The notes beneath the pieces were generated by a model, which was given only the letters and a program-made list of their open reading frames with translations, made no database searches and was not told where the DNA came from. Made by a program: the position numbers and the translations under genes. Positions 1 to 9,431 of a stretch of 25,469 nt of DNA are shown here, piece by piece. This DNA is from Bacteroidaceae bacterium (GTDB lineage: Bacteria > Bacteroidota > Bacteroidia > Bacteroidales > Bacteroidaceae), in assembly GCA_017558165.1 (NCBI GenBank), contig JAFYWE010000163.1:1-25469 (forward strand). The letters are read 5' to 3'. Position 1 is the stretch's first letter, and every line of letters starts with the position of its first letter.

Positions 1-525
1 CATGTCTATGAGGCTTTTGCGTACAGGATTGCCGGTGAGCTTGATCTTCTCGTGCGGGAAGAAGCGCTCCATCCCGTCATAGGCAACGCAGATGACCTTG
101 GCCTTCTTTGCCAGGATCTTGTTTGTCACCCCTGCATAGGAGTTCTGTTCCTGGATAAGCGTAGGTATGTTCATGCTCGCTGCCATCTTCAGTGTGGGGC
201 CGCTGGCATATCCTCCTACACCCACAGCAACCTGTGGCGCAAAGTCCTTGATTATCTTCTTTGCCATACGCTGGCTTTTGAGTATGAGCCACAGCACCTT
301 GATATTCTTCAACAGGTTCTTGCGGTCAAAGCCTGCTATGGGCAGGCCCACTATCTCGTATCCGGCGTCCGGAACCCTCTGCATCTCCATACGGTTGTCT
401 GCTCCCACGAACAGTATCTTTGCTGCGGGATATTTCCTCTTGATGGCATCAGCTATTGACAATGCCGGGAATATGTGGCCGCCTGTGCCACCTCCGCTCA
501 CGATGATTCGGTACTCTTTTTTCAT
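1..525 (-). CDS. murG: MurG, N-terminal part (cut by window edge)
   Basis: UDP-N-acetylglucosamine:MurNAc-(pentapeptide)-undecaprenyl-PP GlcNAc transferase. It converts lipid I to lipid II on the cytoplasmic face of the membrane. The visible 175 residues begin with the glycine-rich GGGTGGH loop (residues 11-17) that binds the lipid-linked acceptor. They also contain GGYASGP (104-110), EQNSYAG (126-132) and GNPVR (165-169), all MurG hallmarks. The reading frame is open to base 1, so the UDP-GlcNAc-binding C-terminal domain lies outside the window. The start is the ATG complementary to 523-525, 12 nt after the ftsW stop, so it is co-transcribed with ftsW. Identity is secure; completeness cannot be judged. 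Confidence 0.95.
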   Translation of the reverse strand, partial: MKKEYRIIVSGGGTGGHIFPALSIADAIKRKYPAAKILFVGADNRMEMQRVPDAGYEIVGLPIAGFDRKNLLKNIKVLWLILKSQRMAKKIIKDFAPQVAVGVGGYASGPTLKMAASMNIPTLIQEQNSYAGVTNKILAKKAKVICVAYDGMERFFPHEKIKLTGNPVRKSLIDM

Positions 526-537
526 AGCCCCATAATT

Positions 538-1725
538 TTATTTGTTAATCTCCTTTGTCTCGGCCTTGACCGTATGTCGGCTTATACAGAGAAGCATACC
601 TATATATATACAGTTTATTATCACGGATGTTCCGCCCTGGCTCATGAGTGGCAACGGCTGTCCGGTCACGAAGTCACCGACCGATATGTACATGTGCAGC
701 ATTGCCTGCAGTACTATTATGAATCCTATTCCCATGGCTATGTATGCCGATTGTGCATCCTCGCTCTTGTTCGCGATCTTGCCGCACCTGTAGAGGAATG
801 TCATATACAGCAGTATGATGAAGATTCCGCCGATGAGTCCCAACTCCTCGATTATTATCGCATATATGAAGTCGGAGTATGCGTGAGGAATATTGTCACG
901 CTGTACCGAGTTGCCCGGGCCGCATCCGAACAGGTGGCTCGATGCTATTGCCATGTTTGCGTGTGCTCTCTGGTCATCATCGATCTTGTAGTTCTCGGGG
1001 TCAATGGGCGTGCTGTCCGATGAGTTGACGATACGGTGTTTCCATGTTATGACCTTGCTTCCGAACTCACCTTTGTCGGCAAGGCTCTCCGGTAGGCTCA
1101 CCAGTATTGTTATTCCCAGGATGCCAGCCGCCACTCCGGCGCCCAAGAGGACAAGAAGCTGTTTCCAAGGCATTTTTGCAATGTACATCATCATATAGAT
1201 GGCGATGGCCAGCAGTAATGCCGTCGAAAGGTTCTCCTTAAGGATAATGAGAATGGGAAATATGCTGTACTTCGCAATCTCCTTGAGTGCTGCACCGTCC
1301 GTACCGTCCTCGGTCTGGTAATCGGACAAAATTCTTGCTGTCACCATTATGAGTCCCATCTTGGCGAACTCCATAGGCTGTATTGTGAACAGGCCGAACA
1401 CGTTTATCCAGCGTGCACTTCCGTTTATTCGTGAACTGCTAACCTGTGCCCAGATGAGTCCAATCAGTCCAACCCAATAGATAAGGTTTGTCAGACCCTT
1501 TATCTGGCGCAGTTTCAGGTTTTGCATGAACCAGATGACAAATATTCCTCCCAACAGGAACGCGCTATGCTTGATGATTGGGAGCCAGTAGTTGCCGCTT
1601 AGGCTGATCTGTCGACTGGTCGCACTGAATACCTCCACCCAGGAAATTGCGCAGATTATGAAGAAGACAGCCCATATGACCCTGTCTCCCTTGAATAATA
1701 TCCTTCTTAATTTGTCGCCTCCCAT
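538..1725 (-). CDS. ftsW: FtsW, septal SEDS peptidoglycan polymerase
   Basis: SEDS-family glycosyltransferase that polymerises lipid II at the division septum together with the cognate class B PBP. The 395-residue product is strongly hydrophobic, with about ten predicted membrane segments. It carries the family block HAYSDFIYAIIIEELGLIGG in the large periplasmic loop region and the C-terminal QPLPLMSQGGTS block. The cytoplasmic N-terminus is short and basic (MGGDKLRRILFKGDR). It lies between murD (36-nt gap) and murG (12-nt gap), as usual in dcw clusters; this position and the partner PBP upstream favour FtsW over the elongation paralogue RodA. Confidence 0.93.
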   Translation of the reverse strand: MGGDKLRRILFKGDRVIWAVFFIICAISWVEVFSATSRQISLSGNYWLPIIKHSAFLLGGIFVIWFMQNLKLRQIKGLTNLIYWVGLIGLIWAQVSSSRINGSARWINVFGLFTIQPMEFAKMGLIMVTARILSDYQTEDGTDGAALKEIAKYSIFPILIILKENLSTALLLAIAIYMMMYIAKMPWKQLLVLLGAGVAAGILGITILVSLPESLADKGEFGSKVITWKHRIVNSSDSTPIDPENYKIDDDQRAHANMAIASSHLFGCGPGNSVQRDNIPHAYSDFIYAIIIEELGLIGGIFIILLYMTFLYRCGKIANKSEDAQSAYIAMGIGFIIVLQAMLHMYISVGDFVTGQPLPLMSQGGTSVIINCIYIGMLLCISRHTVKAETKEINK

Positions 1726-1761
1726 CTGTAGTACAGTACTTATTTGTTTTCTTAATCCTTA

Positions 1762-3093
1762 TTATAATTTACATACATACTCCTTGAACTGGCGTCCTCT
1801 GTCCTCGTAGCTCTTGAAGAGATCGAAGCTTGCACAGCATGGACTCAGCAATACAGCCTCTCCGCTCTTTGCTGTCTTGTATGCCTGTTCAACGCACTCC
1901 TGCATCGAGTGGGTATCGATAATGGGTATGCCGAATCCACCGAAGAAGTCATGCAACTTGCTGTTATCGGCACCCAGGAAGATGAGTGCGCAGCACTTTT
2001 CCTTTACAAGGTCGGCAATCTCCGTGTAGTCGTTGCCCTTATCCTTACCACCCAATATGAGCACGGTCTTTTTCTTCATGCTCTGCAATGCATACCAGCA
2101 ACTGTTCACGTTGGTCGCCTTTGAGTCGTTGATGTATTCCACTCCATTGACCTTGGCTACCTTCTCAAGGCGGTGCTCCACACCGGCGAATGTACCGAGC
2201 GCCTCGCGTATCGTCTCCTTGCGTATTCCGGCAACATTGGCAGATATTCCTGCGGCCATGGAGTTGTAGAGGTTGTGCTTGCCTGTGAGTGACAGCTCCT
2301 CAAGCTCCATGTTGAATGGGGTGGGCTCGGTGAAAATCAACTTCTCCTCATGTGAATATGCAGCAGCACCATCGTGTCTGTGCTCGGCAAACGGGTAGAG
2401 CTTGCCGTGATTGTACTTAGGAAGTTCGTTCTTTATTATAGGGTCATCGTTCCAATAGATGAACGCGTCATCGGGTTGCTGGTTCTGCAGGATGCGGAAC
2501 TTGGCATCAATGTAGTTCTGCATCTTGTAGTCGTAGCGGTCAAGGTGGTCGGGGGTGATGTTCATGATCACTGCCACGTTTGCACGGAATTCGTACATGT
2601 TGTCGAGCTGGAAACTGCTCAGCTCTACAATGTAGTAGTCCTTGTCGCCCTCGGCCACCTGCAGTGCAAGGCTGCGTCCAATGTTTCCGGCAAGGCCCAC
2701 ATTGAGTCCTGCCTCGCGGAATATATGATATATCAGTGAGGTGGTAGTGGTCTTTCCGTTGCTTCCGGTAATGCATACCATCTTTGCTCTTGTGTAGCGT
2801 CCGGCGAACTCAATCTCTGATATCACTGGGATTCCCGCCTCGGTTATCTTTACCACGATGGGCGCCTCGTTGGGTATGCCGGGGCTCTTGATGACCTCGT
2901 TGGCATTGAGGATGAGCTCTTCGGTATGCTGTTTCTCTTCCCAACTGATGCCATGCTCATCAAGCATAGCCTTGTACTTGTCGCTGATAGCCCCGAAGTC
3001 CGATACAAAGACGTCGAAACCAAGCTTGTCTGCAAGAACGGCTGCTCCGCATCCGCTCTCTCCGGCTCCCAATATAACAATTCTCTTCTCCAT
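1762..3093 (-). CDS. murD: MurD, UDP-MurNAc-L-Ala:D-Glu ligase
   Basis: Cytoplasmic ATP-dependent ligase adding D-glutamate to UDP-MurNAc-L-alanine. The protein has 443 residues, a normal MurD length. Its N-terminal Rossmann-like UDP-binding domain has GAGESGCGAA at residues 9-18. The Mur-ligase P-loop is TGSNGKTTTT at 109-118 with K114. A central ITPDHLDRYD block and the C-terminal NDSKATN and ILGGKDKGND segments follow. The start codon directly abuts the mraY stop (3094-3096), with no spacer, which suggests translational coupling. The next gene in transcription, ftsW, begins 36 nt downstream. Confidence 0.96.
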   Translation of the reverse strand: MEKRIVILGAGESGCGAAVLADKLGFDVFVSDFGAISDKYKAMLDEHGISWEEKQHTEELILNANEVIKSPGIPNEAPIVVKITEAGIPVISEIEFAGRYTRAKMVCITGSNGKTTTTSLIYHIFREAGLNVGLAGNIGRSLALQVAEGDKDYYIVELSSFQLDNMYEFRANVAVIMNITPDHLDRYDYKMQNYIDAKFRILQNQQPDDAFIYWNDDPIIKNELPKYNHGKLYPFAEHRHDGAAAYSHEEKLIFTEPTPFNMELEELSLTGKHNLYNSMAAGISANVAGIRKETIREALGTFAGVEHRLEKVAKVNGVEYINDSKATNVNSCWYALQSMKKKTVLILGGKDKGNDYTEIADLVKEKCCALIFLGADNSKLHDFFGGFGIPIIDTHSMQECVEQAYKTAKSGEAVLLSPCCASFDLFKSYEDRGRQFKEYVCKL

Positions 3094-4350
3094 TTATCTT
3101 ATCTTTAGGGTCATGAGGGTCAATGCTGCCATAATTATTGTCACGATCCAAAAACGTACTGTGACCTTTGCCTCGTGCATAGGACGCTCTGGACCCTTGA
3201 ATATGTATGTACACTCCTTGTCAAGCTTTGAGTCCTCGACATTGTAGTGGTGGTGTAGCGGTGTGCGTCGGAATATCCTCTGCTTAATACCCTTACGCTT
3301 GCCTTTTTTGAAATATGCCACCTGCATGATGACCGACATATTCTCTGCCACAAAGATTCCGCAAAGCAGTACAAGCAGAATCTCCTTGTGTATGAGGATG
3401 GCTATCACGCCTATTATACCTCCGATGGTGAGGCTGCCGGTGTCACCCATGAACACCTGCGCCGGGAACGAGTTATACCAGAGGAATCCGATGAGCGCAC
3501 CGATGAACGCGAAGGTGAATATAACGACCTCCTCTCCACCGGGCAGGTACATAATGTCGATATACTCGGCCAGGCCGACGTGACTCGAAACGTAGGCCAG
3601 AGCGGCAAGCGTGACTCCTATTATGGCAGCGTTTCCGGCAAGCATTCCGTCCATACCGTCGTTCAGGTTCGCACCATTGGATACTGCGGTAACTACAAAT
3701 ATCGTTACGATGATGAAGAGAATCCATCCTGCCTGTTCCTTGTACTTGCCGCAGAACGACATGATTTCACTGTAATCAAGGTTGTGGTTCTTGATGAACG
3801 GGATTGTGGTCTTGTTTACTTTCTCGGCTACAAGGCGGTGCTCAACCTCCTCAATGTTGTTCTTCTCTACCGTGATGTTCTCGCGCATTACAGCCTGGGG
3901 GCTCAGGTATAGCGTAAGGCCTATGACAAGTCCCAGTCCCACCTGTGCTATGATCTTTACCTTGCCCGGTACTCCATCCTTGTTCTTCTTGAATGTCTTT
4001 ATGTAATCATCGGCAAAGCCCAGGATACCCAGCCAGATGGTGGTTATCAAGAGCAATATCATGTATATATTGTCGAGCTTTCCAAGCAACAGGCAGGGTA
4101 CTATTATGGCAATGATTATGATGATACCGCCCATTGTGGGGACACCTGCCTTGAGGTTGTTCTTGTCGAACTCGCGCAGTGTCTCGGTAATCTGCTTCTT
4201 CTTGAAGAATTTGATGAGAGTGCTTCCGAACCAGGCCGATATGATTAGCGACAGGACAATGGTGAGCAGTGCCCTGAACGATACGTAGTTCATGAGTCTT
4301 GCTCCTGGCAGGTTGTACTTCTGCATAAGGTCAAAAAGGTAGTAAAGCAT
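3094..4350 (-). CDS. mraY: MraY, phospho-MurNAc-pentapeptide translocase
   Basis: Integral membrane enzyme transferring phospho-MurNAc-pentapeptide from UDP to undecaprenyl phosphate, forming lipid I. Seen in the sequence: PTMGG (71-75), the metal-binding ADD (113-115), NLNDGMDGMLAG with D231, MGDTGSLTIGG, and the C-terminal RRTPLHHHY loop. At 418 residues it is longer than the roughly 360 of E. coli MraY. The excess is mainly a charged segment at about residues 153-205 between two membrane spans; I believe this is common in Bacteroidetes MraY. It lies 15 nt after murE and abuts murD. murF, which sits between murE and mraY in many phyla, is absent here. Confidence 0.96.
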   Translation of the reverse strand: MLYYLFDLMQKYNLPGARLMNYVSFRALLTIVLSLIISAWFGSTLIKFFKKKQITETLREFDKNNLKAGVPTMGGIIIIIAIIVPCLLLGKLDNIYMILLLITTIWLGILGFADDYIKTFKKNKDGVPGKVKIIAQVGLGLVIGLTLYLSPQAVMRENITVEKNNIEEVEHRLVAEKVNKTTIPFIKNHNLDYSEIMSFCGKYKEQAGWILFIIVTIFVVTAVSNGANLNDGMDGMLAGNAAIIGVTLAALAYVSSHVGLAEYIDIMYLPGGEEVVIFTFAFIGALIGFLWYNSFPAQVFMGDTGSLTIGGIIGVIAILIHKEILLVLLCGIFVAENMSVIMQVAYFKKGKRKGIKQRIFRRTPLHHHYNVEDSKLDKECTYIFKGPERPMHEAKVTVRFWIVTIIMAALTLMTLKIR

Positions 4351-4365
4351 AGTATCCTGTAAGTT

Positions 4366-5820
4366 TTATGCGTTGAAAATCTCTCTTATTATCTCCTTGT
4401 CGTCAAAATGGTGCTTCACGCCCTTGACGTCCTGGTAATCCTCGTGTCCCTTGCCGGCAACAAGTATCACGTCTCCCTTCTGTGCAAGCGCGCAGGCTGT
4501 CCTGATGGCTTCCTTGCGGTCAACAATGGAGATGACGTTCTTCTTCTGCTCGTCGCTAAGGTCCGCAAGCATGTCGTTTATGATGTCCTGTGGCTCCTCG
4601 AAGCGTGGATTGTCCGATGTGAGTATCACTCTGTTGCTGCCCTTTACGGCCTCGGTTGCCATGATTGGGCGCTTACCCTTGTCGCGGTTACCGCCGGCTC
4701 CCACAACTGTTATTATGTTGCCCTTGCCGCGCAGGACCTCGTTGATGGTTCCAAGTACGTTCTTCAAGGCGTCAGGTGTGTGCGCATAGTCCACTATGGC
4801 CGATATACCGTCGGCTGAGTGCAGTGTCTCGAAGCGACCTGAAACGGGACGTAGCGTGCTCATCACCCGCAGTACCTCCTCGGGGTCCTTGCCAAGCTCA
4901 ACCGCAGCTCCGTAGATAGCAAGCAGGTTGCTGATGTTGAAACGGCCTGTGAGCATTGTAGAGAACTCGCGGTTGTTGAACTCCAGTATCATGCCGTCAA
5001 GGTGTGTCTCTACCAGGCGAGCCCTGTAGTCGCATATCGTACGGGTAGAGTAGTTCTTTATGTCTCCTCGGCAGTTCTGTACCATCACCGGGCCGTTCTT
5101 GTCATCAAGGTTGGTGATGGCAAAGGCGTTGCGGGGGAGGTTGTCAAAGAAGCTCTTCTTGGCCTTCAGGTAGTTATCCATAGTCTCATGGAAATCCATG
5201 TGGTCGCGTGTGAGGTTGGTGAAGATTGCACCGGCAAACTCCAGTCCGCCCGTGCGTTCCTGTGCGAGTGCGTGCGAGCTTACCTCCATAAAGGCGTACT
5301 CACAGCCGGCCTCCACCATCTGTGCAAGCAACCTGTTGAGGGATATCGCGTCGGGGGTAGTGTGTGTCGACGGGTATGCCTTGCCGTCGATGTAGTTGCA
5401 CACTGTAGAGAGCAGGCCGCACTTGTGTCCCATCTCCCTGAACAGGTCGTAGAGCAGTGTGGCTATCGTTGTCTTTCCGTTTGTACCTGTCACACCTACC
5501 AGTCTAAGACTCTGCGACGGGTTGCCATAGAATGTTGTCGCGAGTCGGCCTGCGACAGCCTGTGCGTCGGGCACTACAACGTATGCGACATTCGGGTTCT
5601 GCTTTTCGGGCATGTTCTCGCACACGATTGCCTTGGCACCTTTTTCCTCGGCCGATGGTATGTATGCATGTCCGTCGGCCTGTGTACCCTTGATGGCAAT
5701 GAACATGCCACCTTCCTCAACAAGCCTTGAATCAATGTTCACGCTGCTCACGCTCACCTCCTCCTTGGGTAGGACGAGTCTTGTGTATTGTATCTCTCTT
5801 AAAAGGTCGTTCAGTCTCAT
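4366..5820 (-). CDS. murE: MurE, UDP-MurNAc-tripeptide synthetase
   Basis: Cytoplasmic ligase adding the third stem-peptide residue to UDP-MurNAc-L-Ala-D-Glu. The product has 484 residues with the P-loop TGTNGKTTIA (K116) and the Mur-ligase central block TNLTRDHMDFHETM. A DNPR motif lies at 403-406, the signature of enzymes selecting meso-diaminopimelate rather than lysine. This predicts mDAP-type peptidoglycan, as expected for Bacteroidales. It follows the PBP gene by about 34 nt and precedes mraY by 15 nt. The ATG at the complement of 5818-5820 gives a standard MurE N-terminus (MRLNDLLREI). Confidence 0.96.
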   Translation of the reverse strand: MRLNDLLREIQYTRLVLPKEEVSVSSVNIDSRLVEEGGMFIAIKGTQADGHAYIPSAEEKGAKAIVCENMPEKQNPNVAYVVVPDAQAVAGRLATTFYGNPSQSLRLVGVTGTNGKTTIATLLYDLFREMGHKCGLLSTVCNYIDGKAYPSTHTTPDAISLNRLLAQMVEAGCEYAFMEVSSHALAQERTGGLEFAGAIFTNLTRDHMDFHETMDNYLKAKKSFFDNLPRNAFAITNLDDKNGPVMVQNCRGDIKNYSTRTICDYRARLVETHLDGMILEFNNREFSTMLTGRFNISNLLAIYGAAVELGKDPEEVLRVMSTLRPVSGRFETLHSADGISAIVDYAHTPDALKNVLGTINEVLRGKGNIITVVGAGGNRDKGKRPIMATEAVKGSNRVILTSDNPRFEEPQDIINDMLADLSDEQKKNVISIVDRKEAIRTACALAQKGDVILVAGKGHEDYQDVKGVKHHFDDKEIIREIFNA

Positions 5821-5854
5821 TATATATGCTTTTATTCCTTTATATTATTATAGA

Positions 5855-8152
5855 CTAATGTCTGAGTCTCAATCTGACAACAGCACCTTTCTTTGCTACG
5901 CTGCCGACGCTGATGCTCTGTGACACAACGGTTCCCACGCCATCGACCTCCACTTTCAGGCCGCATTGCTGCATAAGGTATACTGCATCCTTTGCTCCCA
6001 TGCCTGTGACATCGGGTACAAGTCGCGTATTACGCTCTCTTGTGGATATCTTGTATCCGCCCTCCTTGTCGCGTGTGATGGTTCCCCACTCGCCGTTGTC
6101 TTCGCTGTCACACTCCATTCCCATCTTCTTGAGTACAGTTCTGGCCTCCGCGACATTTCCTTTCTTTACTGTGGGCAGTGAAGGGTTCTCCTCTTTCATA
6201 TCCTCGATGTCAAGTCGAAGCCTTTTTGCCATGATCTTGTCGGCAATCTCCTTGAATGCTACGGCCGATGTGCTTCCACCGCCAAGTTTCTTTTTCTCAT
6301 CAGCCGGGCGTGTGTCCTGATGTGCCTCGTATATTGTCTGTACAAGCAGTGTGTACTGCGGGTCGTCGGCAGGGAAGAATCCGCAGAAACTCATCATTTT
6401 GCCATATCCGTCATACCGTCCGTTCTTCGGGTTTATGAGGTCCGCAGTTCCGGTCTTGCCTGCTACCTTCATCATGTCCGATCTTGCACGTTTTCCAGTA
6501 CCGTCTGGCTTGCCGTCCAAGCCTACACCCTCTACCACACCAATGAGCATCTCGGTCACCTCGTCTGCGACCCTCTTCGGAATCATCCTTGAGTTGATGA
6601 CCTCAGTGGGGAACTCCTCAACCACTTCGCCATCCTTGAGAATAGCCTTTACGATTCGTGGTTGCATCTGCACGCCTCCGTTGGCAATGGTGTTGTAGAA
6701 GTTAAGCATGTTTATTCCGGTCATCTGCACGCCATAACCGTATGACATGGAGTTGATGGAAAGGCCGTTCCAGCTCTTGGTCCCGGGTTTTGTGATACGC
6801 GGTGTGGCCTCATTGTCAATCAGGTAGTAGTTGGTTCCCATGCCGAACCTCTCCAATGTGTTGGTGTATGTCTCGGGATCATTGGCATATGCCTTCCTTA
6901 TATATTGCACCATTCCAATGTTGGACGAGTACTTGAGTACCTCGCCCATGCTGTACTTGCCCGTGCCGTTGTCGCGGTACATATCATCGGTAATCTTCTG
7001 CTTGCCGAAAAAGTGCACCTTCGATGGGTATGCATTGACCGAGTCCTTGGCCGTTATCTTGCCGTCAGTAAGCATTGCGGTCACTGCAACGGTCTTGAAT
7101 ATCGAGCCCGGTTCCATAATGCGACAGAGTGCGTGGTTGGGAGTCGGGTTATTGGGTATGTTGTCGGCGGTCTCAAGGTATACGACATTGCCGTTGTGGT
7201 CGACGCTCTTGGTGAGGTTGACGATTGCCTTTATGTCACCTGTCCTTGTCTCCATCAGGACAGCCCAGCCTGCAGGCAGGTGGTTTTCCACGAGTACCTT
7301 CTTGAGTGCCGTCTCGCAGATGTCGAGCATCTCGGTGTTGATTGTCGTCTGTATGTCCATTCCGGCAACAGGCGCTTTCTTTATCTTTGTTATGGCATTT
7401 CCCTTCCTGTTGGTCTCCCTGCGTCCCAGTCCCGGTATGCCTTCAAGGTACTGGTTGTACTTCTTCTCAAGACCGCTGAGTTCCATTGTCAGCGTGTCGT
7501 TGTTGGTTGTCTCGCGCACGATACCGAAAGTGCTGAGTCCTATGTCGCCGAAAATGTTCTTGCGGTCGGTCTTGTTGCGGTTGTCAAGGCTCTTCTTGTC
7601 CTTGCTGAAATCCTTGTCTTTCTCAATGAAGAGTCCGCTGTACTTGTAACCCAACTCAAAGATGGGCAGCTGCATCAGGCGGTTGTACTGGGTATATGAG
7701 ATCTTTCCGCGGTAGAGCCTGAAGTATCGCTCCTTGTTCTTTATGCCCTTTGCAAGACGGCTCTTGAAACTCTCGGCGCTTTCACTGGGGAATATCTCGT
7801 TCAGGCCCTTGCTGACATCATCCAGATGCTCTTTCCACAACGAGTCTCGCTTGTGCGTGGTCGCCTGTGCGTCCTTCGGGTTGTCGTTGTTCACGTACTT
7901 GAAGTCTATACGGAGCCTGTAGTATGGCAGGCTGCTGACTATGAGCCCGCCCTCCTCGTCAAGAATCCTGCCTCTCTCGGGCTGCAACGGTATGTTGTCC
8001 TGGATGTACCTTTCCTTTATCTTGTTCCATATCTCCCTGTCCTTGAACATTGTGGACACAGTGTTCCCTATGATAATGAATGCAATGCTCGTGAATGCAA
8101 ATATTACCAGAATATTGAATCGGAATATGGAGTCTGAACGGAAATGGAACAT
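5855..8152 (-). CDS. ftsI: Division transpeptidase (class B PBP, FtsI/PBP3 type) with PASTA tail
   Basis: D,D-transpeptidase that crosslinks septal peptidoglycan and is the target of beta-lactams. The 765-residue protein has a short cytoplasmic N-terminus and one membrane anchor (about residues 12-32). The pedestal domain begins with PERGRILDEEGGLI. The penicillin-binding domain has SIFK (catalytic S350, K353), SSN (409-411) and KTGT (566-569). A well-formed PASTA domain occupies about 709-765 (VPDVTGMGAKDAVYLMQQCG), preceded by a degenerate PASTA-like segment near 657-690. E. coli FtsI lacks PASTA domains; in other lineages they bind peptidoglycan. It sits between ftsL and murE, the canonical place for the division-specific enzyme. 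Confidence 0.94.
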   Translation of the reverse strand: MFHFRSDSIFRFNILVIFAFTSIAFIIIGNTVSTMFKDREIWNKIKERYIQDNIPLQPERGRILDEEGGLIVSSLPYYRLRIDFKYVNNDNPKDAQATTHKRDSLWKEHLDDVSKGLNEIFPSESAESFKSRLAKGIKNKERYFRLYRGKISYTQYNRLMQLPIFELGYKYSGLFIEKDKDFSKDKKSLDNRNKTDRKNIFGDIGLSTFGIVRETTNNDTLTMELSGLEKKYNQYLEGIPGLGRRETNRKGNAITKIKKAPVAGMDIQTTINTEMLDICETALKKVLVENHLPAGWAVLMETRTGDIKAIVNLTKSVDHNGNVVYLETADNIPNNPTPNHALCRIMEPGSIFKTVAVTAMLTDGKITAKDSVNAYPSKVHFFGKQKITDDMYRDNGTGKYSMGEVLKYSSNIGMVQYIRKAYANDPETYTNTLERFGMGTNYYLIDNEATPRITKPGTKSWNGLSINSMSYGYGVQMTGINMLNFYNTIANGGVQMQPRIVKAILKDGEVVEEFPTEVINSRMIPKRVADEVTEMLIGVVEGVGLDGKPDGTGKRARSDMMKVAGKTGTADLINPKNGRYDGYGKMMSFCGFFPADDPQYTLLVQTIYEAHQDTRPADEKKKLGGGSTSAVAFKEIADKIMAKRLRLDIEDMKEENPSLPTVKKGNVAEARTVLKKMGMECDSEDNGEWGTITRDKEGGYKISTRERNTRLVPDVTGMGAKDAVYLMQQCGLKVEVDGVGTVVSQSISVGSVAKKGAVVRLRLRH

Positions 8153-8161
8153 CTTATAGTC

Positions 8162-8518
8162 TTACTTTTTAATTGAATACATCGGTTTTGACATGGTACC
8201 CAGCTCGCTGTCCCGTGCATTGAGTATCTTCTCAAGCTCGCTCTGCCGGCTTTTTGAGGTGAATTCGCTTTTCAGTGTCAACAGGTTGTTCTTGAGCTTG
8301 TCCCTTCTTTTCGTGAGCTTTTCTATCTTCAACAGTTCCCTTTCGTATTCGTACCTGTTGCTCACATATATGAATGAATAGAATACAATCAGTGCGAACA
8401 ATGCGGCGTTCCTGCGCAGCATCTCATTGGCAAAAAGGCGGCCACCTATGATGGTGTTTATTATACGGCCTCTCTTCTTGCGTCTGTTTTTTCTCTCTGT
8501 TGTATTTCCTGTATCCAT
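8162..8518 (-). CDS. ftsL: FtsL-like bitopic division protein
   Basis: Small membrane protein that in the FtsQLB complex links early divisome components to FtsW/FtsI. FtsL proteins diverge strongly, so the call rests on topology and position. The 118-residue product has a basic cytoplasmic N-terminus (about 1-36), one membrane segment (about 37-53), then a charged heptad-like helix (about 54-110) typical of the FtsL/FtsB coiled coil. It lies between rsmH (1-nt gap) and the division PBP (9-nt gap), the usual ftsL slot. I see no other domain. Confidence 0.85.
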   Translation of the reverse strand: MDTGNTTERKNRRKKRGRIINTIIGGRLFANEMLRRNAALFALIVFYSFIYVSNRYEYERELLKIEKLTKRRDKLKNNLLTLKSEFTSKSRQSELEKILNARDSELGTMSKPMYSIKK

Positions 8519-8519
8519 G

Positions 8520-9431
8520 TCAGTCCTCTTTTTTTATTGCTATGCGCAGTTTTGCGCTGCGTGAACGCGGGTTGCGCTCCATCTCTTCATCGGTTGGTGC
8601 AATCACCTTCTTTGCCTCGAACGGTGAGGTCACCCTGCCGAAGAAGTCTTTCTCTACAATGCCTTCAATGTTGCCGCTCTTCATGAAGTTCTTGACGATG
8701 CGGTCCTCAATCGAGTGGTATGTTATCACCACCAGGCGTCCACCGGGCTTCAGCAGGTCCTTCGCGCTCTTGAGCATCTCCTGCAGCGCTTCGACCTCCT
8801 TGTTGATTTCGATGCGCAGTGCCTGGAATACCTTCGCCATCTCTTTCTTCTCGCGCTGTGGCGGGCAGAAAGGCTTGGCAATTTCGATGAGCTCGTTGAC
8901 ACGCCTTATCGGTTTCTCGGCCCTTGTCTTCACTATCCTTGAGGCCAGCTTACGTGCGCAGTTCAGTTCGCCGTACAGCTTGAATATCCTTGCAAGCTCC
9001 TCCTCGCTGGCGTTGTTCAGCAGGTCGGCTGCGGTCTCTCCGCCACGCTTGTTCATGCGCATGTCAAGATCGGCATCGAAGCGGAACGAGAATCCGCGTG
9101 TCTCGTCATCGAAGTGGTGTCCCGAGACTCCAAGGTCAGCGAGTATGGCGTCCACCTGTGTCTCATCATGGTAACGCATGAAGTTGTATATGAATCTGAA
9201 GTTGCCTCTCACGAAAGTGAAGCGCTTGTCATCGGGGGCGTTCTTCTCGGCATCCTCATCCTGGTCAAAACTGTAGAGATGTCCATCCTGGCCCAATCGG
9301 CTCAATATCTCGCGTGAGTGTCCTCCTCCTCCAAAAGTCACGTCAATGCACTTGCTGTCGGGGGTAATCTCCATTCCGTCGACACTCTCCTTCAACAATA
9401 CTGGTGTGTGGTATACCTGAGTCTCATTCAT
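8520..9431 (-). CDS. rsmH: RsmH (MraW), 16S rRNA C1402 N4-methyltransferase
   Basis: SAM-dependent methyltransferase acting on N4 of 16S rRNA C1402 at the ribosomal P site. The 303-residue product starts with the family segment YHTPVLLKESVDG, followed by the SAM-binding loop DVTFGGGGHSREIL (G34-S39). It continues with LADLGVSGHHFD, RGFSFR and the C-terminal ITYHSIEDRIVKNFM block. Its start overlaps the last 8 nt of mraZ and its stop is 1 nt from ftsL, so translation is probably coupled. mraZ-rsmH-ftsL is the standard opening of a dcw operon. Confidence 0.96.
   Translation of the reverse strand: MNETQVYHTPVLLKESVDGMEITPDSKCIDVTFGGGGHSREILSRLGQDGHLYSFDQDEDAEKNAPDDKRFTFVRGNFRFIYNFMRYHDETQVDAILADLGVSGHHFDDETRGFSFRFDADLDMRMNKRGGETAADLLNNASEEELARIFKLYGELNCARKLASRIVKTRAEKPIRRVNELIEIAKPFCPPQREKKEMAKVFQALRIEINKEVEALQEMLKSAKDLLKPGGRLVVITYHSIEDRIVKNFMKSGNIEGIVEKDFFGRVTSPFEAKKVIAPTDEEMERNPRSRSAKLRIAIKKED

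Noticed and set aside
5002..5730. 242-codon plus-strand open frame
   Set aside because: Cys/Val-rich shadow translation opposite murE, with no domain and no upstream signals.
6831..7699. Long plus-strand open frames of 264-272 codons
   Set aside because: They lie wholly antisense to the division PBP gene, whose motifs are all intact, and their translations show no recognisable domain; long antisense frames are expected in GC-balanced coding DNA.
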